This document shows positions 1-9,992 of a stretch of 64,000 bases of DNA, piece by piece. The first letter of the stretch is position 1; each line of letters begins with the position of its first letter. The translations under genes were made by a program, and so were the position numbers. Origin of the DNA: Adiantum capillus-veneris (taxonomy: Eukaryota; Streptophyta; Polypodiopsida; Polypodiales; Pteridaceae); NCBI GenBank assembly GCA_014529385.2, contig CM043959.1, forward strand, positions 91,181,529 to 91,245,528, read 5' to 3'. The notes below the pieces were generated by a model that did not search any database, was not told the origin of the DNA, and was given only the letters and a program-made list of their open reading frames with translations.

Positions 1-1756
1 CATAGCTACAAAGATGTGAACCGAACGCCGGTAGAGGAGTTTGATTCAGCTACTTTGGCGGGATCCAAATTTCCAGCTTGGTTAGGTAAGCCCAAGGAGT
101 TATGGATGTGTGGAGCCTCGAAATGTGGAAGTCTGAGGCGAGAAGAATATGTTTTAGAAAGGGCTATCGAAGACGAAACTTATATAGGAGAACCCTTTCC
201 AAAGGACACGCTTGAACCATTAGAATGGACACACATTCTAGCAACCCTAGATGTTTTTGCAATTCCGGATGGTCCCACAACAAAATTTTGCGACAAGGAC
301 GGGTACGACGTGGTTCCGTACTTCATGCTGAGAACTACACTCGAAAAAGAAACTGAAAAGAACGATACACTGGAAAAGGAAGATGAAGAAGAGGTGTTTC
401 ACGACATTCCAGATCATCCAGAGTGGGGAAATGAAGCAGACAACGAGTCAACAGACAATTCAAGCGGAAACGAAGAAACTATAACGGATGTCCGATTTTA
501 TGATTTTCGGAACCAAACTAAACAACGCCAGAAACGCTATAGAGGAAAGAGAAAAACAAAGGGGGTTAGAACCAATCCGATGCCTAGAATAAGAGGAAAA
601 AATCAATTCCTAATGCTAGTAAAGGCGGAAGATTGTGTTAAGGACAAGATTTCTGGAAGAATGAGTGGCAATGAGCAAAAGAGCTTACGAAAAGACAAAA
701 GAAGCTCAAGAAATCAAGTTCAAAGGAATGAAACGAAAACTGAAACAGAAAAATCAGAAAAGAACAAGCGCAACAGAGAACACACGGAGTCCAAGTTAGA
801 ACGTAGAAACAAGTACAGAGAGCTCAAGAAAACTCTGAAAGAAGTTTGGACGATAGAAATTGAGACTGGAGAGGACGAAAACGCCAAAATCAAGGAAAAC
901 ATGGATGTTCCCTCTCACTACAGGAAATTCACAATAGAGGATAGGAAGGTGGTATTAACCCAACCTATTCGAGAGAGAAGGGAGAACGAATCTTATGACG
1001 GACCGGAGGATGCAAAAAAAGTTGATTTAGCAGCTCCAGGTGAGACACCTAGACCGATGTACATAGCCACAGATTTGTCTCCAAGCGAGGAAGAGAGACT
1101 TTTGAGTCTTCTCAGGGTCCTTACGAAGATTGTATCTGAGTCGAGAACTGACTGGGACCAGAAGTTGCATTCAACATTATGGGCATATAGGGTAGCATAT
1201 AAAACATCAATAGGAACGACCCCATATAACATGGATTTTGGGCTAAATGCTATCCTACCAATAGAATTCTTGATTTCAACCTTAAGGGTGGCTAAGGATC
1301 TAGAGTGGACAGGGCACGAGCTTTCTGATAGAATAGATGACCTGGAAAAGCTAGACGAGCTTCGCCTAAAAGCAGTAGCTTCTATCTACGCTCAAAAAAG
1401 GCGACAAAAGGAATTTTTTGATAAGCATGTGCGGACTAAAGAGTTTAAGGTTGGGGACTATGTCCTAGTTTACACTATGAAACAGCATGCTAAGAAGCTT
1501 AAAAAGCGAGGGATGGGACCTCTGGTGATTAAAGATCTATCACCAAGTGGAGCCGTCAAGCTTGCTACATTACGGAGAAGAAATGCCCAATTGGATTAGT
1601 GGATGCAGAGTGAAAAGGTATCTTTTGCCGCTAACCCAAGACATGCTTCTCAAAATACATCAAGAAAAGCTGCGTGTCCAGAAAAAGAAAAAGATTGTGG
1701 AGGAAGCGCAAGCCGAGGCGAAGGAAAGAATGGAGAAAAGAAGACTACTGCGTTAG
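1..1756 (+). pseudogene. Element A gag-pol remnant with internal deletion of RT, RNase H and integrase core
   Basis: The frame is open from the window edge to 1599; position 16 is GTG, so no true start is visible. Residues 1-340 are charged and unrecognised. From about residue 345 the motif RPMYIATDLSPSEEERL resembles the segment just before gypsy reverse transcriptase. From about residue 378 the text switches to the integrase C-terminal part (WAYRVAYKTSIG, TPYNMDFGLNAILP, FKVGDYVLVY). Everything between is missing although the frame stays open. Near 1570 a one-base shift moves the integrase tail into another frame (EEMPNWISGCRVKRYLLPL), which runs to 1756. The integrase tail resembles Tat/Athila-type gypsy elements. 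This ORF could not make RT or a catalytic integrase. Confidence 0.75.
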
Positions 1757-1807
1757 AAACAGCGCAATGAAGGAGCAATACGAATAAACGCAGTTAGTAT
1801 AACAAAA

Positions 1808-2911
1808 ATGGATAATGACAAAGAAGAACCCATCATTGAATGCAAAGTAGGAACCAACCAAATCAAAGCCAGAGCACTATTGGATTCAGGAGCTCAAACT
1901 AACCTACTTTCACTCAATTTGTATAGACAATTGACAAATGACACTAAATTACAAACTGCCAAGAAAGAGTTAAAGAGTTACTCTGAGAATTCAATCAAAA
2001 CTGTCGGATGCACAGTTTTACATATACAGATTAACCAGTATGTATATCCTCATATGTTTTACGTGGTTGAAGACCAAGCGACACAACATCCATTATTGCT
2101 AGGACAACCATGGCAGAAGCAATACAATGCAATGATTGACTGGAGTTCTAAATCAGTGCTTATCAAATACGAAGGTGAAAGTCAATCAGTTAAGTTCACC
2201 AAAGAAGCAGAGCCAACTCCAAAGGAAGAATCTAAGAACAAAGGTAAACAACAACCAGAGAAAAAGAAGAAGCAATGGCAACCAAAAGTTTCTATACAAC
2301 CGGATTACTCTTCGACGAGGAATTCTCAACATTGCATAAGGAAGACAAGCAATAATATAACAGCTCAACCTTGGGAAAAAACGGAGTCAAAGTTGGTATG
2401 GAGACCAAAAAAGGTTGTGCCAGAGAACACAAAGGTGGAAAACAGAGTCTTCAATACCAGACAACAGAGTGATTCCAGACAATCAAGGACAGTGAAACAG
2501 ATCTGGATTCCAAAGAAGTTCATGACGGCACAAAGCTATAGCAAGAAAATTTGGATCCCAAAGATTTGTAAACAGGAACTCCCTTCAGTACAATCCACGG
2601 AAACTCCTAGGTATTTCAAGGCGAGGAAATCAACACAAAGAACAAAGCAGGTTTGGGTCGCAAAGAGTTTGTGGCAAGCACAAGCGAAGCGGAAGCAGAT
2701 TTGGATTGTGAAAAAGAACAACAAGGTAAAGAAGAATCCATCTACTGATTCTACTACCGAAGTGCCAAAACCAACCCAAAACCCGACCACCAATCCTTCA
2801 ATCAAACAAAGAGCAGCTTTATTGGAAAGACTGTTGTATCATCGCTCTACAATTGCATTGGGAACTTATGACCAAAACAACTACAATGCTTCGCCCACAG
2901 ACACTTCATAG
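1808..2911 (+). CDS. Separate retropepsin-like ORF downstream of integrase, with basic Trp-repeat tail
   Basis: 367 codons starting at ATG 1808. Residues 1-125 look like a retroviral-type aspartic protease: the active-site motif LLDSGAQTN (DSGA at 26-29) and the later hydrophobic-Gly element HPLLLGQPW (about 94-102). Residues 130-330 are strongly basic, with W-centred repeats such as LVWRPKK, QIWIPKK, KIWIPK, QVWVAK and QIWIVKK. Such a protease would process Gag or Gag-Pol. It is unusual that the domain lies after the integrase tail (52 bp downstream of 1756) as its own ORF, and that no protease is visible in the preceding remnant. It may be a real gene order of this family or the result of rearrangement. 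The frame has no internal lesion. Confidence 0.7.
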   Translation: MDNDKEEPIIECKVGTNQIKARALLDSGAQTNLLSLNLYRQLTNDTKLQTAKKELKSYSENSIKTVGCTVLHIQINQYVYPHMFYVVEDQATQHPLLLGQPWQKQYNAMIDWSSKSVLIKYEGESQSVKFTKEAEPTPKEESKNKGKQQPEKKKKQWQPKVSIQPDYSSTRNSQHCIRKTSNNITAQPWEKTESKLVWRPKKVVPENTKVENRVFNTRQQSDSRQSRTVKQIWIPKKFMTAQSYSKKIWIPKICKQELPSVQSTETPRYFKARKSTQRTKQVWVAKSLWQAQAKRKQIWIVKKNNKVKKNPSTDSTTEVPKPTQNPTTNPSIKQRAALLERLLYHRSTIALGTYDQNNYNASPTDTS

Positions 2912-2932
2912 TCGTCCGGGAGGACTCATACT

Positions 2933-2946
2933 AGGAGGGGGGGAGG
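2933..2946 (+). other. Internal purine-rich tract
   Basis: A 14-base A/G run (AGGAGGGGGGGAGG) lies 21 bases after the retropepsin ORF stop. It resembles a polypurine tract for plus-strand priming, but no TG-type LTR start follows it; the next bases are TATACAGGTATACAGG. It could be a second internal polypurine tract or an old element boundary. Confidence 0.35.
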
Positions 2947-5672
2947 TATACAGGTATACAGGAGCTACAAAGCAGCTACAAGCGACAAAAACAAAGAAAA
3001 ACAAAAATTATATTACAAGGGCAGTGTCTTACATGATTTTGCAATTTTTATGTTTGATTGCGGATATTGATAATATTTATGCCCTTATATACCTTGTTTT
3101 GCAACAAGAAGAGATCAAATGATGAATTTGGGTCTCTAGACGTGTAAAATATCACTAAATAAGAGTGTTTTTGGAGCTAAAAAGTGGTAATCCAAGTCCA
3201 GAAATCACAAATAAGTGTATATTCATATACACAGGGTTACTAGCTATTTATCGTGTATGTTTGGAATTTTTTGGCTTCAATTTGCTATTTTTCTTTATTT
3301 TTTATGATTTTCTTAATAAAAGTAAAAGAAAAATAAAAAATCAGGTGAAACGAGATCAGAAAAAAGAAAAGAATAGATGGTGATGATCCTAATGACAAGG
3401 GAAACCCATGGTAAAAATTGAGTACAATTCGGGAAAAGTTGCGGAAAGCCCGAAATGACAGAATTTTGGCAAAGTGGACAGATTTCTCAGAAACAAGTCA
3501 AACGGAGTCCAAATTGAGAAATTTCAAATCCTAAAGTGCATTTCACGACGAGATAGGAGCACACATCAAATTTGGTAACAAGTGATCCAGGAAGTCCGAA
3601 GTTAAGTATTTTTCACATCACTTTCAAGCTCATTTCCACTATTACCTTCTTGGAGAGAGCAAAGAGCACATAGGAGCATCCAACCTTCTACAGCCTTCTA
3701 CGACTGCTACGAGAGCTCAGAGGACACCAGACATGACAAGTAGACTCGTTGCCATAAGCTTTTGATGCTTATCATTAACTTTTGTCGCGAAAACTGACCA
3801 AAACCAAGAAACAAGAGCAGACGGGGAATGCGGTAGAATGCTAGGTAGGGACACAAACGCCTAACCAAACCTTGCAAGAACTTATAGGTGGGTTACCCTA
3901 GTATAGAAGATGGGTTTCTAACACTCAAAGCTCGAGAAAGAATGACTGGAAAAACCCTAGGTCAACAGAGCCTGCAAGAGGCAAACATGGAAAAAGTTGT
4001 CGAAACGACACAAAACTTCTCAGGAAGCTTAACAACATCGAGGGCAATGCAACCATGGAGTATCTCCAGGTTTGGACCACCAAAAGTAGGTCGGAAAAAC
4101 CGATTCGGCTACGGACACACAAAGCGTCATTTTGGCATAACGGCTGAAATTGACGACCGAATGAAATGAAACTTCACAAGCAGCTTCAAATATACATGGA
4201 TGACTTATGTTTGCAAGCAAAACCCAAAAGAAAGCTGATTCACTTACCGATGGTGAAAAAGACGCTTTCGGGCAACCAAAAGGAGAAAGATGGAGAACGG
4301 GGAGCCAAAGTCAAGTTCAACCAAATAGATGGCTTCACAACATATCCAATGAGCTGGAAATGCAACTCTCGAGAAGAAAAGTTGAAGAGATTCAACTCCA
4401 AGGCAAAAAGACGACTTCGGAGACTGAAATGCCTATAAGGGGGCTTTTTAGCTAAACTGATGACTTCTTAAGTTGAAAACTAGTTAGCAGGGCTTAGGGC
4501 ACTAGCACAAAGCATTCTTTGCACAAAAAGACCAACATTTCAAGAAAAGACATCATACGCGTATGATGTCTCACAGCATGAATTTCACATCCATTTCAAC
4601 ATTTGAGTGCATAGCCTCATTCCACATGTTAATCACATCCTATGAACCAAGTATCATGAGAATTGGAGTTAGAAAACCCAAGGAAAACCAAAAAGACGCA
4701 AAGTAGACCATAAAATTGATTTTTGGTCCTAATTTTGTCAAAATAACTCCAAACTCATTGAAACTTTGTAGGATTGTTGATTACCACATCTACAAGCTAT
4801 CTGGAACCAAAAAGCACCATTTTGACAAAAAAAAGGCATCATACGCGTATGATGTCTATTTGCACTTACAGAGCCAAAACTGCTCATTTGTCATCATACA
4901 TCCATTATATATATCTAATACATGCTACATATGAAATTTGGAACCATTTGGTCAAGAGGATCACCCCATTAGCCCAATTGAGGGAAAATCCTTCACCTAA
5001 AGCCTATTTTTGGCCCAAATCCAACATACTCAAGTCCAAACCAAGATTTGAGTAGAAACAGTCCTTCACTAGTACATGGGGAGTCCACAGAACCAATCCC
5101 ATGCAAAATTGATGAAAAAGACATCATACGCGTATGATGTCTCCAGAGCCATTTTTAGCCCAAAATCTATCCAAACTTCATAAATCCACTGAATAAGCCT
5201 ATCTAAAGACAAATCCAACCTTATAGAGAAATTTGATCCAACAATACACTAAAAGACATCATACGCGTATGATGTCTCACTATGTGATTTTGGCACCTCA
5301 GGGCTTCAACCACCAAACAGAAGTGATCTACATGCCATTTGAAAGTGAACCACCAAGTTTCATCCAATTTGGATCATAAAATCCAAATCCCTTTCAAAAT
5401 TTTGCCAAGAGCCGGAACTGGACTAAACTGGCCAAAACTTGACCAAATGGGATCCAAAATCAAATCCAAGCATATGATACTCATGTATACACTATCAACT
5501 ACAAGCACAACCAATATGAAGTCATTTTGACACAAAAGACATCATACGAGTATGATGTCTCCAGCATGATTTTGAGCCCATTTTGCATATTTTTTCACCT
5601 ACCTTGCATCCTTAGGCCCTGAATAGCTCATGTTTCAATTTTCAAGTCATTTGGATAATTAAAAGCTTCATT
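2947..5672. other. Non-coding spacer of element A
   Basis: A/T-rich, with only short ORFs and no recognisable domain. A possible 5' splice context was not found. Its one clear structure is the set of 24-bp palindromes between 4548 and 5560, listed separately. A CTTTCAG/T sequence just before 5683 could act as a splice acceptor ahead of the long ORF, but this is only a sequence match. Confidence 0.5.
4548..5560. repeat. Five copies of a 24-bp palindrome, spaced about 135 or 285 bp
   Basis: Copies lie at 4548-4571, 4834-4857, 5119-5142, 5254-5277 and 5537-5560. Half-sites are AGACATCATACG and CGTATGATGTCT with no spacer. Copies 1, 3 and 4 are perfect palindromes. Copy 2 differs by one base in the left arm (AGG) and copy 5 at the centre (CGAG for CGCG). 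Start-to-start spacing is 286, 285, 135 and 283 bp, close to multiples of about 142. The DNA between copies is much less alike than the palindromes. The centre ACGCGT matches the plant CGCG-box core bound by CAMTA factors. Confidence 0.9.
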
Positions 5673-5726
5673 TTGGCTTTCAGTACTAAAAAGACGCTAA
5701 CTTCTGAAATTGGAGTTACAGGATCC

Positions 5727-8700
5727 ATGGATTCCGCCAAGTCATCGGCAACGAAGAGAAAAAAACCGACAATCAAAGATGCTCTTGCAGAAGCGGAACC
5801 CTTTGACATTCCAGCAGAAACCCTCAAGCCAACCAAAACTTGGGTGGAGGAAGCAGTATTGGAGAAAGAGGGAATAAAGATCTACCAGGGGACTTTCAGA
5901 GATCCTCAAGGGCAAGCGGTGGATGTACCGATGATCCCACAGGAATTGGTAGATTATAGCAGGTCAGAAGACATCAACAGGTACCTAAAAAGGGCAGACT
6001 TGCACAGTTTCTTCACCTCGAGACCATCAGGTGTGGATACAAGAAGAGTGTACGAGTTGGCAACATCCATTCAGAAGGATGGAAAATCCACATTGACAGC
6101 CATGGATGGAGAGAAAGTAGAAGTACAGATCACTCCACAGCTCATTGCAGACGCATTGAAGCTGCACAACAAAGGGAGCTCTGTCAGGGAAAGAAGGGAG
6201 GCCATAGAGGTCTATGGGCCCAAGAAATAGAATGCAACCTATGGAGATATGGCAGACCCAAGAGCGGCAACCCTTTGCCGACTGTACAACCAGTTTCTCC
6301 ATGTTTGCAGTAAAAGACCGCAAAAGTATACGACACCACCCCATGCCATTGCGACCACCATCACATGGGCATTAAAGAGCAATATGCCAAAAGAGGTGAA
6401 TTACGCTCAACACATCCACGAGCAAGTAATTGCCATGCACAACGAGAAGCCAAAGTACATAGGAGGAGCGGAAATTCTGACAAGAATAGCTTATGAAGCT
6501 ATTGGAGCTAGAGATCAATGGCCAAAGGTTCCCTCCCAGAATGAGTGGCTTAGAGAAGCCGACGAGGAGGAAGAACAGCCCGAAGTATCCAAGAGGGCAT
6601 CCACAAGAGCACGCCGGAAACTAGAAATAGTTTCACAACCTGCAGAGGATGTGGACGAGCCTCTTAAGAAGAAACTAAAGAAGAAGGTTGCTCCCAAGCA
6701 AACCAAAAGTCAGAAAGCGGCAAGAGTGGAAAGACTAGTGGAGCAGTTTAGAGCGGAAAGAGCTCTAAAGGGTGACTTTGAAGAAAAGTGGATGCCAGAT
6801 CCCACTAAAGTCGGAACTAGCTCAGCCAGGCCACATATCTATCAATACGATCAATATATTAAAGCTTATGAGGAGTCAGAGGCTATTCTGGAGCAGCAGC
6901 CTATCGAGCCATACACTGAAGAGGAGGTACAGCAATTAAAAGCTGAGCTGAAAAAAGACGGCAAGGGGAAAAGGAAAGTAGATGAGTCTACTAAGCCTCA
7001 AGAGATAGACGGACGAGCCGACAAAGGGAAAGCCAAGGAAGCTGAGGACAGATATCCCTCTTTTACTGATGTACCAAGCCCGAAGAAGACGGAAAAAATT
7101 GTGAAAGAGACCACAGTAGAGGTGGACACAGATGTTATGCAAAAGCCAGAAGCCGAGACCAAAGAAAAGAAGATAGATCCAGTTCAGCAAAAGAGAAATG
7201 ATTATGAGGATCTGGTAGCAATAGGATACACTGAAGAAGAGGCCCTTGAGGCAGTTTATGGGATCACCCTACAAAAACAAGATGAACGGAGAGGGACGGA
7301 GGAAAAGACAAAGAGTAAAAAAGAAAGTGAAGAGAAACTGGACGAACCGAACGTACTAGAAGAGCCAAAGCCATTGGAGGTGGTGGCGGAAAGAGCTTTA
7401 GAGTTGACAGATGATGATGAAAAAGACATGCACATGGTGCATGAACTACTCAACAAGATAAAAGAAAGATCCAAGGCAAAGGAAGTAGAGATGGAGACAG
7501 CCAAACAAAGGGAAGCGGAGTTGCAGAGGAAATTAGAGAATGCTATGGCTGAATCTGAAAGTCATAAAGCATCACTCTATGATGCGGAAAACGAGAGAGA
7601 CGGCTTGATACTCCAGCTAGCCGAGGCTTCAAGAGAAGTAACAAGTGCACAGGAAGCAAGGGAGCGGATAGAGGATGACTTGGAGGCGGCTAAGGATGAG
7701 CTCATTGAGCTAAGGGAGAGAGTCGAGCTCCAAGAAAGAACAATCACTAGACTCAGGACTACCCCTAGAGCTAGCAGAGCAGGAACCGTACAAGAGGGAG
7801 CTATCGTACCAGCTTTGGAAGACCGGGTCCGAAGCTTACAAAGAGAGCTGAGATTAGAGCAAGTGCAAGGGTTGCACATTGCGGAGGGATCATTGGCCGC
7901 AGAGGAGAGGCTCACATTAGAAAATCAAACACTACGGACAGAGAATGAGGCCCTCCGCAAACAGCTCCAAGATCTACAAGAGCAACAAAGAAGAGAGACA
8001 GAGACACCACAAGAAGAATCAGGTGGAGCAGCCATAAAGCTACCAGAAACTGGAGAGGCAACCACAATTGAAGATCCAGACCCATCTCAAGAGGTGGCCT
8101 CGACTTCAAGAATCTCTGAAGAAGAAGAACAAAGGCTCCATGAACAAATAGAAAAGTCAGCAGAGGAGAGTGCCAAGGCGGAAATGGAATGGGACAGGAG
8201 GCTCCTAATCTCCATTAGACTTCAGGGACTAGACACAAAAGTGCTCCATGAACAGTGGATGCAACCCAGCCTGCCTTTCCCTTTGATGAAATTTGAAGTG
8301 CTAAAGACGAAAAAGAGAATAGAGGAGGAGCAGTATGTCGCCCTTTACGAAGGTGACATCACAAAGGAGGAACAATCAAAGAAGATAGTAGATTCACAAC
8401 CTAGATGGAGGAAAGGTTGGCTGAGCAAATACCCAGCCTACCTCATCTACTTGGTGGAGGCACCAAAGGAGATTCGGGAGGATGCAACCTTCTGCCCGGT
8501 GCCAAGAGTCAGAAACTGGAAAGAGCATGGCAGGATTGCAGAAAAGAAGCCAAATTGGCTTAATTATCCCAGGATGCCAGGACCAAAGGCAGGAGAGAGA
8601 ATAGGTAAAGCCTACATGGTGAAAACCCTAACGGGCACCCTCAAGCTCTTTACTGGCTCTCCTGACCTTTCATGTCAGATGCTCAAGAAAATCTGTAGGA

Positions 8701-9002
8701 CTCTCTTAGCTTGCATTGAAGTGTTCGCGCCAGATAAAGCCACGACCTCAAGTCTACTATCGACGGCCGACACAGTGACTGATATGATGTACGATCCTTC
8801 ATTGCAGCCTTCTCCAAAAGTGTTACACCCCCTATACCAAAGGATTATGTTTTTGCCTAGCTTCCACATGCAAACATTCGAAGAAGCTTTCTACACCGGC
8901 TTTTTCACCCACGAAAGCAAAATATTCGGCCCAACCTTGACCATCGGCAACCTACGATACGAATCACATTTGCAGATGCTCAAGACGACAGGACTTTATT
9001 GA
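5727..9002 (+). pseudogene. Element A long 3' ORF, coiled-coil protein, interrupted by one in-frame TAG
   Basis: First in-frame ATG is 5727. The frame runs to 9002 (about 1,092 codons) and is broken only by TAG at 6228-6230; the next ATG is 6249. The first 260 residues form a globular-looking region that includes ITPQLIADALKL and EILTRIAYEAIG. This recalls the plant transposon-protein domain in Athila-type ORFs, a comparison made from memory. The middle is rich in K and E, with long predicted coiled coil between about 7380 and 8200. The C-terminal 270 residues are again globular, with many aromatics. No membrane segment or signal peptide is seen. The ORF ends 38 bp before the polypurine tract, the place where Athila elements carry an env-like ORF. 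Function unknown. Confidence 0.7.
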
Positions 9003-9040
9003 CCAAGCATAAAAATCATGTCAGGGACGACATGAACGCG

Positions 9041-9051
9041 GAGGGGGGGAG
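9041..9051 (+). other. Polypurine tract of element A
   Basis: GAGGGGGGGAG lies directly before the LTR start TGTTGAGCC, as expected for the plus-strand primer of an LTR retroelement. Confidence 0.85.
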
Positions 9052-9992
9052 TGTTGAGCCAGCAGAGGATCACACCCACATTTTTGCTCACACTCATCAT
9101 TTTGTAACCATTGATTGTAATAAATGTCTTTCCGACATTAATTTTGATTTGAGCCATTCATTAAGTAACGGGACTCAATTGAGTTTCCAGCTTGTAATCC
9201 CGAAGTAATTTCACTTGCTGATGTAATTAGTTAGAGATGTTCTCACCTCCAAGGCTGAGGTATATAAGCCAAAGTTTTTGTAACCTAAGGGGGATTGAGA
9301 TTTATTAATCAAAGTGAGTTTTTTGAGCGCCGTGACTGTGTCTGAGAGAGAGAGAGAGAGAGAGAGTCTTATCTACTTGCTACGCGAGCTACGGAGCCGC
9401 CATTGGAGAAGCGACACCGCCATTGTGTTAGCAACGGCGAGAGCTACGCACAGATACCAAGAGTGCGCGCTATCGGCTTCTATGTGTGGTAAGTTCCTAC
9501 GAGCTTCAGTGTGAATTTTCTTCCAACTCGTGTGTCGAAATTGAGCGTGCAGCATATCTATAGAACCACAACGAGTAGAGCTACACATTAGTACCATCGG
9601 GGTCAAGTTTCGGTCACTTGTATTTTTCGGCCTGTCTTCATACGCGTTTACCGCACGGAGTGGTTATAGGTTGATTTTGCAGTTCAAGTCTTTAGGGTGT
9701 TGTTCTTACTTAGTGAATAGACTTCCCCTTGAGTTTGAGATCGATTCAATGATTCTAGATCCTGTTTCGTATAGCATTTGTTCGTAGTACGGATTTCAGT
9801 CACTCGCGTATTCTAGAGCTTAGATTTAATTTCCTTAGTAGTGATTGTCATTAGAAGGTCGAGTAGGTGATTTGACACCCACCTAATTGTTTCCATGCGC
9901 CTGCGGGTCAAGCTCCGTCCTCGTCTGACAAATTCTGTTGTTGGTTGAGTTCTCGCTATTTAGCTTCCGCTAGCGGCATATCCGCCTTAACA
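9052..9992 (+). repeat. 3' LTR of element A
   Basis: It begins TGTTGAGCC after the polypurine tract and ends CCTTAACA, giving near-inverted termini TGTTGA/TTAACA, 941 bp. A TATA box lies at 9261-9268, with a GA dinucleotide tract at 9347-9366 about 85 bp downstream. The right boundary is supported because sequence from about 9995 matches the gag of chromovirus B2 (around 20785). The partner LTR is outside the window, so LTR identity and target duplication cannot be checked. Confidence 0.8.
9261..9268 (+). promoter_or_regulatory. TATA box of element A LTR
   Basis: TATATAAG sits 209 bp into the LTR in the context GCTGAGGTATATAAGCC. It fits the U3/R promoter of an LTR. Confidence 0.6.

Larger units (their letters stand above)
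1..9992 (+). mobile_element. Element A: right part of a Ty3/gypsy-type LTR retroelement, left end outside window
   Basis: In order on the plus strand are a pol remnant ending in the integrase C-terminal region, a retropepsin ORF, about 2.8 kb of non-coding DNA with palindromes, a long ORF with one stop, a polypurine tract and an LTR. The run up to a polypurine tract and TG...CA LTR suggests one element whose 5' LTR and gag lie left of the window. Sequence right of the LTR matches the gag of B2 near 20785, so A seems to have inserted into chromovirus copy B1. An alternative is that 1-2946 and 2947-9992 come from two elements joined at the purine tract at 2933-2946. Without the left LTR this cannot be settled. 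Confidence 0.6.

Noticed and set aside
2947-3400. Possible LTR start after the purine tract at 2933-2946
   Set aside because: No TG-type start, no matching LTR in the window and no primer site nearby.
3888-4455. Three overlapping 80-90 codon ORFs in the spacer of element A
   Set aside because: They overlap in different frames, carry no recognisable domain, and are not supported by a related copy.
4548-5560. CRISPR-like array
   Set aside because: Repeat spacing is hundreds of bases and irregular, the context is a plant retroelement, and there are no cas genes.
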